64,000 nt of DNA from Anisus vortex (taxonomy: Eukaryota; Mollusca; Gastropoda; Planorbidae), in the NCBI GenBank assembly GCA_949126835.1, contig OX421499.1, forward strand, positions 3,559,553-3,623,552. The letters are read 5' to 3'. Positions 1 through 11,469 of this stretch are shown here, one piece after another. How positions within the stretch are numbered: position 1 is the stretch's first letter; the number at the start of each line of letters is the position of its first letter. The notes below the pieces were generated by a model. It ran no database searches. It worked only from the letters and a program-made list of their open reading frames with translations, and was not told the origin of the DNA. A program made the position numbers and the translations under genes.

Positions 1-291
1 AGCTCCCACGCGGGGCGCTCTACAGATCATGTAAAAATTCAGGCTTTGACCAGGATTTCAACATGAAATCTTTGAAATCACATTTAAAAGTTTGGCAACT
101 ACACAAGTAAATAAAAGTATAAATGTTATTCGATAATTTTTTTGACTTTGTATGCTAGTAAAAAAAAATTAAAACAAAGCCCAGCTGTAAGACAATATAA
201 AAGTGTTTTACATATACTATTAGAAGCACAAAATACATTCTAATAAAAAAATAATACTTTTTTTCAAGTCAAAGCGTTTTAATAGGCCTAC

Positions 292-3200
292 CTAGTATGC
301 TGATCAAAGACTTTTATGAAATGAGATGGCTCCGAGTTCTTGTCCTCTGGAGCCTTTTTCGTTTCAGCTTTCTCCGAGTCCTCGGTTCCTATTGGTGGCC
401 ATTTTGATTGCCGCGACTGGGTGGAGGGCGGGATAAAAGCAAAATTAATTTATCCACCACTTGCTAAGTTTATTGGTTTGAAAGTATGTGTAGACTCACA
501 ATATATTGAAATTACTATATTTAATTGTGGCAATAACTTTGATTACAGTCGAGCGTTTGTTTGCTAGCTTTCCGAAAAATGGATTGGATAACAGCTATAC
601 ATGGGGATTCGGAGCTACATTAATGCGGTTTTGTGCATATTATAATTTGGGGAGAATATCTGGTATCCAGAACATTTCTAAACGACATAGGAAACTGGGT
701 TTACAAAAACTAACGGGGAAAAAATCCAGTTATTTTAACGTAAGAAAAGGAGCGCCTTTTACGGCATAAATAAGTTGTTTGGATTTGAAAATATTTTCTT
801 GTATAATGTAAATAGAACAATTGTTTTTAGTTGATCTTGGTACAGCCGCATCATTATCAGTATTGCACCAAATGAGCCATTGACTTTGGTAAATTTGTGT
901 TGTGGAAAACATCTATGATGCCGCGATGTCCTAGACGACTTAATATTAAGGACGAGCTTATTTTGCCTAATGTTTACTCCAAGCCCTGAATGTTTGAGAC
1001 AAATTATCAGAATCCATACCAAAAAGCGTAGCATCTCAGCTCAAAAGAGTGTGGGTTTTTTGCTCGATCTATTCATTTGCTAAGTTTTTTCTGTAACCGA
1101 GTAGTTTGTTATGGAAACATAGTGTAGTTCTTGTTGACATAAATGACCCTAACGTGAGCTATGTTTATCGTTCTTTTCACGAAATTTCAATCAATTTAAA
1201 TGAGTAGGGTGGAGGACGGCGTGTTAAGGCGCAGTTACTGAAATGTAATAGACGCAGAGAGAGAGATGAGAGAGAGAGAGAGAGAGGGAGAGGGAGAGGG
1301 AGGGGAGTTGATAAGAACCTGATGTGAGCATATGCGTGTAACAAGTCACAATTCATTTAAGATGTTCGCAACCACATGCACGCGTAACGTAGGCTACTTT
1401 AGATTATAGTAGGACAGAGAGCTAATTTAATTTTGTTTGATCGTTTATATGTTAAATTCTTCCAATTAACCAATGGAAATCGGATACCACGCACACAGTC
1501 TACTATATATATATATATATATACTGCTACAAAATTAACATATTTTTTCAAACCAACTTCTTTATTAAAAATTTCTCACTAGGCTTTCTTCTCAGCCTGT
1601 AATTTTAGCTTATCTTCTAAGTTTACAGACGTTCCTTCTAGATAGAAGATTATTACGTCCACTAGGCGCAAGGGGACGTCAATAAAGTACGTCACGCTCC
1701 AGGGGAGGGAGGGGGTGTAAGAAAGTGTGACAGTTTGTGACAGAGGATGGAGGGGGGGGGGTCAGGCCATGTGTGACGTCACACATTTATTTATTTTTTA
1801 TTTTACTTCTTATTTATTTTTTAGTAGAATTTAATAGCTTTAAAAATTATTTTCAAAAATTTTGTGAAACATTTGAATTACTTGATCGAATTTGCAAAGT
1901 ATGTCACTTATACTTTGCGTCACAAACAATGTTGAAGAAACATGCAGGACAACACAGAGCTCTGGTTCGGGAGAATTTTGCAACCCAAACTGTTCCAGAA
2001 TCAACTCAGATAAAACGCATCCGTCCTTTGAGAATCGCTGCTAGAAGGCAAAGATAACTAATGGTAGATGTTTCCAGAAGAGAAAATGCACATTCAGAGG
2101 ATGTTGAGTGGCTGGATGAGGATGAAGTTGATCTGTCTGCAATTATCCTTCCAGGAAATGATGATGGCGAAAGATTGATGCCAGTCGTAACTATGGATGA
2201 ACACTTCACTTCACCATGGATGGATGATGTCCAGTGATATTTTTGAATTCGACATAATTCACAAACCCATAATAAAAAGATTCAATTCAGCTCAAGAGTT
2301 TGTCACATAATTTGTAAATCCAGTCTTTTTTTTAGTCAATTTATGTGTTTCCTTTTTATTATTTAATCACTGGGTGAAGTCAAGTTTTGCTAATCTACTT
2401 CTTATCATGTGTAAAGAAAAAAAGATTGCACAATCGGAAGATTATCTAAAAAGGGAACTCACCTATTGTAAATGAAAAAGCAGCAGATAAATGATGTGTG
2501 TTATATAATTGTCTAGTCTAAATTTTGCAATTTTTGTTTTCAAATTCAATATAGATCGAGTTACTGCTTCAATTAATAACTGTGACAACTGTTGACAATT
2601 AACTATCCTACTATTAAAGTAATTTTAATAATGTGATAGTTCTTTTAAGTGGAAATGTTTATATTTTAATACTGTTTAATAGTGAAGTGTGTTTTAGATT
2701 AAATTTTATATAGGTGTTAATTATTTTTTTATTGTTCGAAAGTGTGACGTACTTTAGGGGGGGGGGGGGGGTCCGAGATTTGTGACAGTTTGTGACAGGG
2801 AGGGGGGAGGAGGTTAAAACTGGTCAAAAATAGCGTGACGTACTTTATGGACAGTGCCCAAAACTCTTGCAGGGCGACAGGGATCCGTCGGTGGCAGGGA
2901 TAAAACCCGCGACGTGTCAGTTTGGTTTTTGGTTGACAGTCCGGTGAACTAACCGCTGGACCAGCCGGCTACACTAACTAGCTTAGTCTTGGCAGGATGC
3001 CGTGTAGCTTTAAGCTAAATCTCTTTCACTTTAATTTGATTGTCGATTTGAATGTCTGTAATAATTTTTAATACAATTTTAAATCTTGTTTTTTCTTAAG
3101 CTGAATTTATTTTAGTTGACTATCACGTTTGTTCCGTTTCAAGTACAGTGTTGCCAACTATTTGTTGCACTATGGGCGAGTGTCTGAACAATTCTTGGGG

Positions 3201-4985
3201 AAATGGTGTTTTCTCATATTCCTTGACGAGAATATTGTATCATTCGATTCCTGATCAGCAAGATTATCCCTGTCTATATAAATGTTATTTGCAGATGATT
3301 TTTTATTTTATGGAACAATAAAGACAGAAAAAGATAGTGAACTCTTACAAAAGACATTGATGAATTACAAAAATGAGAATTAAACTGGAGTATTTCTTTT
3401 CACGCAGAAAAATGCCAACTTTCAAAAGTAATGAAAAAAAAAAAAAGAAACAAATAATTACGGTTTGGTGACACTTAATCCCGCGACAGTTAATGCCTGA
3501 CACTTAATCCCCCGACAGATAGTCCCATTGACATTTTTACCCTCCCTCGGACACGTAAACCAAGAAGAAATAAAACAAATGTATTTGGAGAACTAGCTGT
3601 CACAAAGTGCACACTAATTGGTAGTAATAATAATTAGTAACAAAATTAATGTCCTTATTTAGCCACTTAAGGGAAACCCGTATGTGTAATGTTGAAGTGA
3701 CCATGTACCACTTTAGCGATGGTTTTAGCTGCAGATGTCATAGACGCTTTTCTCATATTAGCCGATAGCATGCCAGATCATGAAAAGATGCCTGAACTCT
3801 TATCATATTTTGAGCATACACAAATTCCTGGTAGACGGAGACCTAGACGTTGAGAACAATACAGGCCGGGAATCTTTCCAATCGAAACATGGAATAACTT
3901 TGAAGCGGCGTCAGAAGGTGTTGCCAGACAGCTGTGGAAGGTTGGCACTTCGCACTACAAGCTCTTTTTCAGTGCCATCATCCTACTTTATGGACTTTCT
4001 TAAAGGGAATCGAGAGAGACATTCAAATGCAAAGAACGTCTTTTCTGCAAGGAAGCGCTGGTTCGCAGCCGTCTGTCCCCAACAGATACCAGACGCAGAA
4101 GACGAGTGTCAACAAACGCTGTGGAAAATTACTCTTCGAGCGAAATTCTTGTCTATGTGCGTGCCATTGTTTACTTGTCATACATTTAACTTTTATAAAT
4201 GTATAGTTCTCTATTTCACTTTACATTAAACTTGCAGACTTCTGATTACCTTTTATTAAATTGCATTCAATGTACTGAGTAATAAATATAAATGTACTGA
4301 TTAATAAATCTAATTGTACTGTTTAAATACATTTGTTTTATTTCTACTTAAGTTTACATGTTTAAGTGTCGCCGGGACTATCTGTCGGGTGATTAAGTTT
4401 CAGGCATTAACTGTCGCGGGGTTAAATGTTCGTACACCATAATTACAAACTACCTCATTCTTGGTAAAGACCTAACCCAAACAAAAATATGCAAAGTACT
4501 TATGAGGAAAAAAAATGATTAATTATATTGGAATCCACATATTGATGAAGTAATAAAAAAATCTAACAAAACATTAGGCTATGTTATAAAGGAACTTTTA
4601 CAAATGTAATAAGAAAATAAAACTAAAATGCTATCTCATATTAGTTAGACCTATTCTAGAACATATACTATAGGACTTGCATCTTCTGTATGGGATCTAT
4701 CAACTAAAGAAAACATTACAAAATTAGAACACATCCAGAATCGCAATGTTCATTACTGGCGAATATTCACAACTGACAAGAGTAGGCTAACACCAATAGT
4801 TAAATCTTTAAATTAATCTAGAAATACAAGAGGAAAGAAGAGCAAAAAGTAAACTAGTAATAATACACTAGGCATTAAATTGTAGCTTGGAAATACAACA
4901 AAAAAAGAATCTATTACAATTCTTATTTAAACGTAAAAAGAATATACACATTCCTTATCCCACATGCAAGAACAAATGCATATAA

Positions 4986-5021
<36 letters not shown>

Positions 5022-6175
5022 TGAGTACCACCCGGGTATGGAATAGGTTGCCTGAACAAACCAGGAAAACCAGTACCGTAACATCGTTTTTAAAAACTAA
5101 TAAAAAATGCAAGACTAGGCTAAAACCAGAGATAAGCGTAATACGCCATAACCTACTTATTACTTTAGATTTATCATGTACAGTGAAGAAATAGGATAAA
5201 AACATAGTCATCCAAAACAACATTATCCAATCCACCTTTAAGCAACAATACATAAACTAAGAATCCACCTTTAAGCAGCAATACATAAACTAAGACTACG
5301 ACTCTAAAGTACGCCACATTATTTAGTAAAAAAAAACGAAAAAAAACAAACAAACAACAAATTCCTGTAAAAATTTATAATATATACACATGACAGTGAC
5401 CAAAAAGAAATAAGTGTCCACTATTAGGCCTACAAGGTGACTTACCGGTGCACTTGGACTTGCCCGTGGAGCGAATTTAGCTCTGACCAAACAATTGTCT
5501 TTGAAAATCTCAATTTGTTCAACCTGGTGAGAAAGAAAGCAACATTCCGTTTTAACATAATGCGTGGCATTCCTTATAAGAATGTCTTCTAAACCAGGCG
5601 TTGGCAACCAATGGCACTCGTGCCAGACTTGGCACGCAGAACAATTTCCAATGACACGCGAAAGACCCCTAAAAAGGCAAGTCAAGTCCCTTCTACAATA
5701 AATTGAGTGCTAGAACATGATGACTTTTAGGCTGTTGGCACGCTGAATGAATTAGAAATCATACTTTGGCATACAATTATCAAAAGGTAGCCCAACCCCT
5801 TTACTAAACTAGAGTGAATTTTTTTGGGACAAATCAAAACGGAATGCCTCAGAAAAGTCAGAATGCCTCAACACAAATATGAAATATGCAAAAGTTTGCT
5901 ATAATGTTTAAAACTTTATTTTAAAAAGTTTTCAGGTTCAGACCTCAGATTATAGGGCTTGTGTAGCAGATTTAACAGTTTCAGTGACGGTTGGTTTACA
6001 TGTAATTGTGTGGCTAAATAACTCCCTTACTTTCCCAGCATGTGTCAGATCCACCACTTTCACTCAATCTCTCTTTCTCCCGCGCTCTCTCTCTCTCATT
6101 CTCGCTCTCTCTTTATCTCATTATCTCTCTTTCTATCTCTCTTTCTCTCTCTTTCTCTCACTCCCTCTCTCTCGC

Positions 6176-6210
<35 letters not shown>

Positions 6211-9200
6211 TTTTCTCTCTCTCTCTTGCGACGTACATGGTTTCTTGTTGCATCAGCTTAGCTGTTCCCACATAATAAATATAGAACAGAATGGAGTGTT
6301 GGTTGTTGGATTCCGGGTATCCTCTCAATGTCTGGTACCACTTGTTCAATATATGTCATCATGAGTGAGTTTTTAAAAGCAAAACCATTTCAAAAAGATC
6401 TCCCTTTAAAATGCTTTCAATGGGAAAAAAAAGAACAAAAACTAAATACGGAAAGATACGTTCTCACGACAAAACACATTGTAATCATTCGTTTCTCCGT
6501 CTTTTTGTCGGGCATAACCATTAGTTAACTAAAATTTCAAAGCAAAAAAAAAAAAAAAGAACTTACATCTTTCGTAGTTATTTCAAAATAACTTTTGGTG
6601 GACTGGTAATCGAGAATAGTGGGGAAAAAAAGTACTCCCAGTAGGCAAACTATTGATGTAAAATTTAGCAAACTAGGCTCTTTGCCCTTCTTTGCTGCAT
6701 CCGAGCTGCAATGAAAATTACAGCGAGATTTCTTAATTATAAAAATAAACCTACTATTGCTAGTTTTTTTTTATTTATTAGGGAAAAAAGACTTCTCTGT
6801 ATACACACACACAACACACAGTGTCACACACACACTCGCTCGCGCAAACACACGTTGTGTGTTGTTGTTTTTTTAGGCAATTAAATTTCCGTATAGCGCC
6901 AGTCTTCGGACGGTTGTTTTCGCATCAAAGTAGGAGCTTCTTTAAGATATTGTCAATGTCTGTTAGAGACCGTGGCCTATTTATTGACAATACGCTTACA
7001 ATGTCTCCTCACATCTCACATCAGTAATGTTGTAAGGGCTTGTTTCTTTCATCTACTCGCCCAGGGTTAGCCTGCGTTTTCAACTTAATTAGAGAATAGC
7101 CCGTGCCAAAGCATTCGCTCTAATTCAGTTATGTATGTTTTACTGTGACCGGTCACCGTTGCTTGTAGGGTTAGACCCATAACATGCTTTAGGGACAAAA
7201 CACGTCAGCAAGGCAGCAATTAAGCCTTCGCGGATAAAGCGAACTAGGTCACTTGGTTACAGCTCAACGAAAGGCACTGCACCTCAAATTCTATAGTGCG
7301 CTTTTTCGAATTGGTAGCGCCCAAATAATGGAATGTTTTGCCTCAGGACATTAGAGTAATTTGAAAAAAAAAGAGTTATTTAAGAGACGTTTAAGAACTT
7401 TCTTTTAAACTAGACTAATTTACAGGTGTGTTTTTTACCCCACCATTAACTTTACAACTGAAACGTGTGACCCTGATCACACGAAGCATGCTTGAATTCT
7501 AAAAGCATGGAAAGCCGCGCTATTCAAGTAACCATCTGCATTACTTTCATCATCAAGTCGCATCTTTTAGCCCACAAGTAAGGCAGTTGATAAAGTTGGG
7601 CATTTTTGTACCCTGTGCAAAATGTATGACCTGAAAATAAGTCGAGACTTTACTTGCCTAAAAATATCCCAAACTCTCTTCCAGTAAGAAGCTTTACCGG
7701 TATGCGGCTTTTTTTCTAAAAATTAAATTCAACAAAGAGTGAATATTAAAAGGACAGAGCAAACAAGATCATAAAGGGTAAAAGTGAAAGTCATATATTA
7801 CCAAAAGCCTAACAGATCTAGTTCAAACAAAAAAAAAGTGTGGAAGACATCTTGTGGTCTAAGATAATAATAAATAGAAAGCTTCTAATAAGTCTGTAAG
7901 GATGTGGAAAAGTAGGCTAACGCCGAGTTATAAGGTCTCTTTAAAAATAAAAGGACGAGCTTTAAGGCCTCTTTTGTCCAGGGCGTAACGATAGGTTTGA
8001 GCTCAGGGGGGCACTCCCAAGATCTGCCCGGGCACAAGCCGTGTAACAGCCAGGATTTCGCAACTAGCTTAACAAATGCAGTTCCCCTGAGGATCATTAT
8101 CGTGGTGGCTCGCTCGTAGGCCTATAGGCCTACCTGCACTGTCACCCGGTAGCACAAATCCTATACTATTGGTACAGACATCCAGGCACCGGGTGGTTCT
8201 CGAGACGGGGTTGCTGCGTCCATTGCTTCCTCCCCACCGAGACCCAGTGGCCTCTCGGCAGTGCAATGGATCTCGGACCCGCAGCGGGAGCTGTCCCCCA
8301 TGCGTTCGCCCGCCGGTGTACTCCTAATGGGAACGTGTCGGCGGTTTACACTCTACGCCAGTCTTTGAGGCCTATCGGTACAGAAGTGTTTACTAACGCC
8401 ATCCTTGGGTTAAAGCACTATGTTGATAAATGAACAGGATATTGCAGTTTGTAGTTAGGCCTACATATATTTTCAATAGGCCTAGTATTGAGTGAGAAAG
8501 AGAGAGAGAGAGAGAATAGAGAGAGGAGTAGGAAAAGATAGAGTTAAAAATTGGCTCTATGTCATATATGCCTGAGATAGTTTTTAAAATTAATTGGAAA
8601 AAACATCACAACACTAATGCAAATAAGAGAAATCTACAAAGGAGTTCAGTAGATACTAGAAGGTTTGCTATCCTTCAGGTTTAACGCAGTGTTCATACAT
8701 TTCTGCAGCTTGGACTGGTTTAGGACTATAAAAAAAACCCAGTATAATTCCCATGGATGCTTTAATTTCTTCACTAACCTTTATATAAATGTGACCACAA
8801 AGGTTTTAAATTTTGATTTAGAGCATAGAAGAATATTGTAAATCATGGGGGAACAACCGGTGGACCGCGTGCCAAAACATGGCTCATCATAGCTATTTAC
8901 TGTGACCCCGATATAGCTTCTAACGGCGGTAGAATTATTCATGATAATATTAATAATGTAAATGAATGCTCAGAAATGTTTTGCCCGTCTAGTTTTATCA
9001 AGTTCCTCAGTTGATCCACAGGACGAAAAGTTGTTCCCTGTTGTACAAAAATGTAACATATAGATCTCAATATTTGTTATGTGTATGTTGGATGTAATGT
9101 AGTAATTAGTAATGTATCGATGAAACCAGCATACACACATACAGAGCTAATATGATTTCATACCATCGTTTGTTTGTGCTTCTTGCTTTGGAGTATCTGG

Positions 9201-9388
9201 ATCAGGATTATTTTCAGGCTGTTGGCTCGCTGAATGAATTAGAAATAAAAATTGCCACACGATCATTAAAAGGTTACCGACTCCTATAGTAATGTATCGA
9301 TGAAACAAGCATACACACATACAGAGCTAATAATAGGATATCATACCGTCGTTTGCTGGTGAAGGCGGTGTTTCTGGCTTTGGAGGTT
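292..9388 (-). CDS. AFG3L2-like tandem paralogue, partial (5' part; runs off the left edge)
   Basis: Six minus-strand exons match, in order, the N-terminal exons of the AFG3L2 gene at 14.9-28.5 kb: 9347-9388 and 9164-9196 (proline-rich mini-exons), 7456-7498 (weak), 6567-6705 (first membrane segment, reading LLNFTSIVCLLGVLFFPTIL), 5446-5523 (starts VEQIEIF against VEQVEVV) and 292-416. All have AG/GT borders and their phases join without a break. The 292-416 exon is 125 nt, exactly as in AFG3L2, and shares the EKA and EPS blocks. The 5446 exon is 26 codons against 25. Flanking intron sequence still aligns in places. Protein identity is nevertheless low, especially in the intermembrane-space region. 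The AAA and protease exons would lie left of position 1; an exon may begin near 19. It could be a fast-evolving second m-AAA subunit or an early pseudogene. No stop codon or frameshift is seen in the six exons. Confidence 0.68.
417..1253. other. intron sequence of the AFG3L2-like copy
   Basis: The first 150 bases next to the exon at 292-416 align loosely with the intron next to the AFG3L2 exon at 24500-24624 (shared blocks such as gataaaag and tattgaaatt). I recognise nothing else here. The short open frames read as chance. Confidence 0.5.
1254..1306. repeat. GA-rich microsatellite
   Basis: Imperfect (GA)n grading into GGGAGA repeats over about 50 bases. Confidence 0.9.
1672..2859. mobile_element. 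TIR DNA element, copy C (1.19 kb) with zinc-finger reading frame
   Basis: The ends are inverted: ATAAAGTACGTCACGCT on the left and AGCGTGACGTACTTTAT on the right. Two further copies lie at 32442-34799 and 32846-34006. Inside each end there is a long G run and the same direct motif TGTGACAGTTTGTGACAG. Flanking duplication is short (2-3 bp, AA here). No transposase is recognised, so the superfamily is not assigned. Confidence 0.8.
1878..2237 (+). pseudogene. C2H2 zinc-finger reading frame inside TIR element copy C, one nonsense codon
   Basis: The frame reads CKVC, twelve residues, then H-AGQ-H: a canonical C-x2-C-x12-H-x3-H finger. A basic stretch (IRPLRIAARRQR) follows, then an acidic tail with ENAHSEDVEWLDEDEVDLS, ending at a TGA at 2235. 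This copy has TAA at 2055-2057 where the other copies read GAA. No start codon or upstream exon is identified. It is either the last exon of the autonomous element's gene or a captured host exon. Confidence 0.65.
2976..3189. other. no feature recognised
   Basis: AT-rich spacer between the SINE and the reverse-transcriptase remnant. I see no exon or repeat in it. Confidence 0.4.
3462..4438 (+). mobile_element. Mutator-like (MULE) element, non-autonomous, with long TIRs and 8-bp TSD
   Basis: The left end (3462-3525) and the reverse complement of the right end share cccgcgacagttaatgcctg and cgacagatagtccc, with further similarity out to GGT/ACC termini. The 8-bp sequence ataattac flanks both sides (3454-3461 and 4439-4446), as expected for MULEs. 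It carries a transposase remnant and sits inside the reverse-transcriptase gene at 3190-5205. Confidence 0.85.
3760..4160 (+). pseudogene. MULE-type transposase C-terminal remnant
   Basis: One frame reads MPELLSYFEHTQIPGRRRPR, a stop, then GIFPIETWNNFEAASEGVAR. After a frameshift another frame reads EGWHFALQALFQCHHPTLW, TFLKGI and RDIQMQ. I recognise this order from the C-terminal part of MULE transposases found with FLYWCH-type domains. At least one stop and one frameshift make it non-functional. Confidence 0.75.
4989..5019. repeat. CT microsatellite
   Basis: A (CT)n run of about 30 bases within the retrotransposon 3' region. Confidence 0.9.
5595..5801. mobile_element. hAT-type MITE (207 bp)
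   Basis: The ends CAGGCGTTGGCAACC and the reverse complement of the right end (AAGGGGTTGGGCTACC) match imperfectly. Flanks ttctaaac and tactaaac differ at one of eight positions, fitting an 8-bp hAT duplication. Internal TGGCAC and GGCACGC motifs match copies at 52343-52539 and 58925-59121. It lies just upstream (minus strand) of the paralogue exon at 5446-5523. Confidence 0.75.
6061..6230. repeat. CT-rich simple repeat, about 170 bp
   Basis: Long imperfect (CT)n with TTTCTCT interruptions. Overlapping open frames in all three plus frames are low-complexity Ser/Leu translations of the repeat and are not genes. Confidence 0.95.
6706..7455. other. intron of the AFG3L2-like copy; nothing recognised
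   Basis: Contains a short CA-rich run near 6801-6850. I see no repeat family or exon that I can support. Confidence 0.4.
8085..8385 (+). repeat. interspersed repeat R1, copy 1
   Basis: Shares ordered blocks (cccggtagcacaaatcc, catccaggcacc, attgcttcctcc, catgcgttcgccc) with an inverted copy at 9960-10215 and a diverged direct copy at 58190-58420. Class unknown. No TIRs or coding frame seen. Confidence 0.7.
8690..8815. repeat. intron repeat shared with AFG3L2 intron (28.0-28.35 kb)
   Basis: Blocks aggactat, aattcccatggatgctt, cttcactaacc and tgtgaccacaaagg follow the order of the two copies at 28005-28115 and 28215-28345. All three lie downstream (minus strand) of the proline-rich mini-exon, which supports intron-inclusive duplication of the gene. 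Confidence 0.6.
9107..9346. repeat. 180-bp tandem duplication carrying a mini-exon
   Basis: The block starting tagtaatgtatcgatgaaac at 9107 recurs at 9287, exactly 180 bp later, with matching sequence up to the mini-exons that start at 9164 and 9347. The duplication gives the paralogue two proline-rich mini-exons of one type. A half hAT MITE (9218-9289) lies between them. Confidence 0.8.
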
Positions 9389-9959
9389 CTTTTGAGAAGA
9401 AATTTTTGAAATTATTAAAAGTTAATCGAATCCTGTCTCTAATTCCATTACATGGGTCTGCCATTCGGGAAGATGGTGAAGAATTCTATTTAAAGATATT
9501 TAGAGTGAAGAACTATAGCATATGGTTATACTCGCGTCCTCTGTCTATTGTTAAATTATCTTACTTCTACTGTTTGGTGTACTTTTTTCATGCTAAAACT
9601 GGAGTCAAAATTTAAACATTTTTTTCAACTCCATTTCCTATAGAAATTGACAATTTAGCAAATTAATTGCCTATGGAGTTGGTGTAAACTCATTGGTATA
9701 ATATATGCAGAAGTGTAGACTTCTATATAATATTTCTTTCATGACAAAGGTTTTTGAGGATACTTTATACAAGAGTGCTTTATGATTATTACAGTGTCTT
9801 TTTTCATCCATATGAAAATAATAGACCTAAGTCTGTACGACTCACGAATGATCATTTAAAAGCAACATTGAGACTGGATTGTTCTCATATATTCCAATTA
9901 ATACTGAGGCCCTTGATGGTGCAAAAAGGTCACTTCTGTAGCCATGGGCTTCGCAAAAT
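9389..9959. other. region between the paralogue exons and repeat R1; nothing recognised
   Basis: AT-rich. Any presequence exon of the paralogue should lie at or above this position, but I could not find one. Confidence 0.35.
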
Positions 9960-10215
9960 CAGGCGAAGTGTGTAAATCACCAATGCCCTTACATTAAGAG
10001 GACACCGGTGGGCGAACGCATGGAGCACAGCCCCTATAGCTCATTCTAGGATCATTGCATTGTCGAGAGTCATCGAGACACGGGAGGAAGCAATAAGCGC
10101 ATCAGTCCGTCTAAAGCCCGCCATGGTGCCCTGATATCCAGACCTATAGTCTGGGATTTGTGCTACCGGGCGATCACGAGCCACCACGTTAATGATCCGA
10201 TGAGACATTCTGCAT
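9960..10215 (-). repeat. interspersed repeat R1, copy 2 (inverted)
   Basis: Reverse complement of the R1 blocks at 8085-8385, including the sequence around gggcgaacgcatgg and ggatttgtgctaccggg. The long minus-strand open frame here is a by-product of the repeat. Confidence 0.7.
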
Positions 10216-10407
10216 GTGTGGAGAGAAGTGAAATGCATGTAGACCGTACGCTGTGATACGCGACACGCTTTATCGGCCTGCCTCTGGGTGGCTAGGCTCG
10301 GACAGGAACTTGGTGTGCCCCCCCCCCCCCCTTCCACACCTCGTTGCGTCCTGGATTCAATAGCCGAAAGGCTCGTCCGGTATTTCGTCTTAGTAAGTAA
10401 AGTAACC

Positions 10408-10635
10408 TCCGGACCGAACTGATCACAGGGATGGTGAATCAGCGTTCACCAGTTTCTGTGGCCACGGCATATTAGTTGATGTGTGGCCAGCACAACCCCC
10501 AACAAATGTCAGGTACCCATCAGAGCTGGGTAGACTCAGGGGTACCCCTGAAACAAATCCCAGCCTTCACCAGGATTCGAACCCTGAACCTTCGGATCGC
10601 CCGTCGAACGCGCTGCTGCTCGGCCACTATGTCCC
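10408..10635 (-). repeat. tRNA-derived SINE (family 1)
   Basis: Read on the minus strand, the head starts near 10635 with an A-box-like GTGGCCGAGCAGC and a B box GGTTCGAATCC. The body contains the motifs seen as ctgggtagactcagg and ccagtttctgtggcc on the plus strand. Related copies lie at 15560-15790, 25900-26030, 31205-31385 and 44850-44935. Confidence 0.8.
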
Positions 10636-10666
10636 ATATTTCTTCTTAGAGGCACTCATAAATTAT

Positions 10667-10736
10667 GGCTAGGTGGCTATGTGGCTAGTTGGCTAGGTGG
10701 CTAGTTGGCTAGGGGGCTAGGTGGCTGGGTGGCTAG
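10667..10736. repeat. short minisatellite, 8-9 bp unit
   Basis: About eight tandem copies of (a/t)gtggctag or close variants. Confidence 0.9.
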
Positions 10737-11239
10737 AAATTCATTTTTACCGAAACGTTAACCTTATTCTGTTATATTATTATACATAATTTACGTTACA
10801 CTTTATTTGTTTTCCACACACAAAGCCTACGGCGCAGCCTCAAGATCTTCAGGTCAAAAACTATATCAAATGAGGACATACGCGAGATAGTCCAGCTAAC
10901 AAAAAGCATCTCATCTCATCGCCAATCTGTCAACCAAATAAGACCATCAGGAAATGTAAAGAAACAAAAGGATGTTTCTATAGAAATCGCACCTCGCACA
11001 ATTTTGCGCTCTTGAACAGTTCTAGTTGGTGCTCAAAAGAAAAAGTATTTATCTATATTATTGTCTATCTATACATCAATCTATCTATCGTATCTATCCA
11101 TCTAATCATTCTATCTTATCTTATTTATACATTAGGCCTACAGACGCTCCTTCTATAAAGAAGATTATTGCGTCCTACGCTCAGCCGTGGTCCGAGTCTA
11201 GTCTTGCATTTTTATTAATGTTTAAAATGATGTTAAGTT

Positions 11240-11330
11240 ACTAGTTGTCCTGGTTTGTTCAGGCAACCCATTCCATGCCCAAACGCCACTCAGGAAGAAA
11301 GAGTACTTATATAATTTGTTCTCGCATAAG
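11240..11330 (-). mobile_element. 3' fragment of the RT-family retrotransposon
   Basis: Reverse complement resembles the 3' portion of the element at about 4970-5060, including the part coding for a WNxLPEQ-like sequence and the caggaacaa-like stretch before it. Confidence 0.5.
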
Positions 11331-11469
11331 GAAAGTGTTTTTGTCTTTATGTTTATCTTAGCATTGCAACAGGTTGTTAATGGGTTGTTTTTCTAAATTA
11401 AAGTTTTATGCCTTGTATTATTACTACTTTACTCTTAGTCCTTCTGTCTTCTAGTGTTTCTAGCTTTAC

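Larger units (their letters stand above)
1620..2975 (-). repeat. tRNA-derived SINE (family 2) split by a TIR element
   Basis: The two flanks 1620-1671 and 2860-2975 form one element when the TIR element between them is removed. They match the uninterrupted copy at 53515-53742 and the copy at 41840-42010. On the minus strand the head carries an A-box-like TGGTCCAGCGGTTAG and a B-box-like CGCGGGTTTTATCCC, as in Pol III-transcribed tRNA-derived SINEs. Confidence 0.7.
3190..5205 (+). pseudogene. non-LTR retrotransposon reverse transcriptase, broken and split by a MULE
   Basis: At about 3286-3320 the translation reads LFADDFLFYG, the RT catalytic (F/Y)ADD motif, followed by a stretch like the usual ELLQKTL segment. 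The gene resumes after 4446 with WNPHIDEVIKKSNKTLGYV, then LVRPILEH and SSVWD, and near 5030 TRVWNRLPEQ, the conserved end of CR1/Jockey-type RT domains. Several stops and frameshifts are present, so it is dead. Short 3' pieces of the same family lie near 11.3, 19.7 and 32.2 kb. Confidence 0.8.

Noticed and set aside
5984..6364. Long plus-strand open frames rich in Ser and Leu
   Set aside because: They are translations of the CT simple repeat in several frames.
10041..10337. 98-codon minus-strand open frame
   Set aside because: It lies on the inverted R1 repeat and has no domain or homologue that I recognise.
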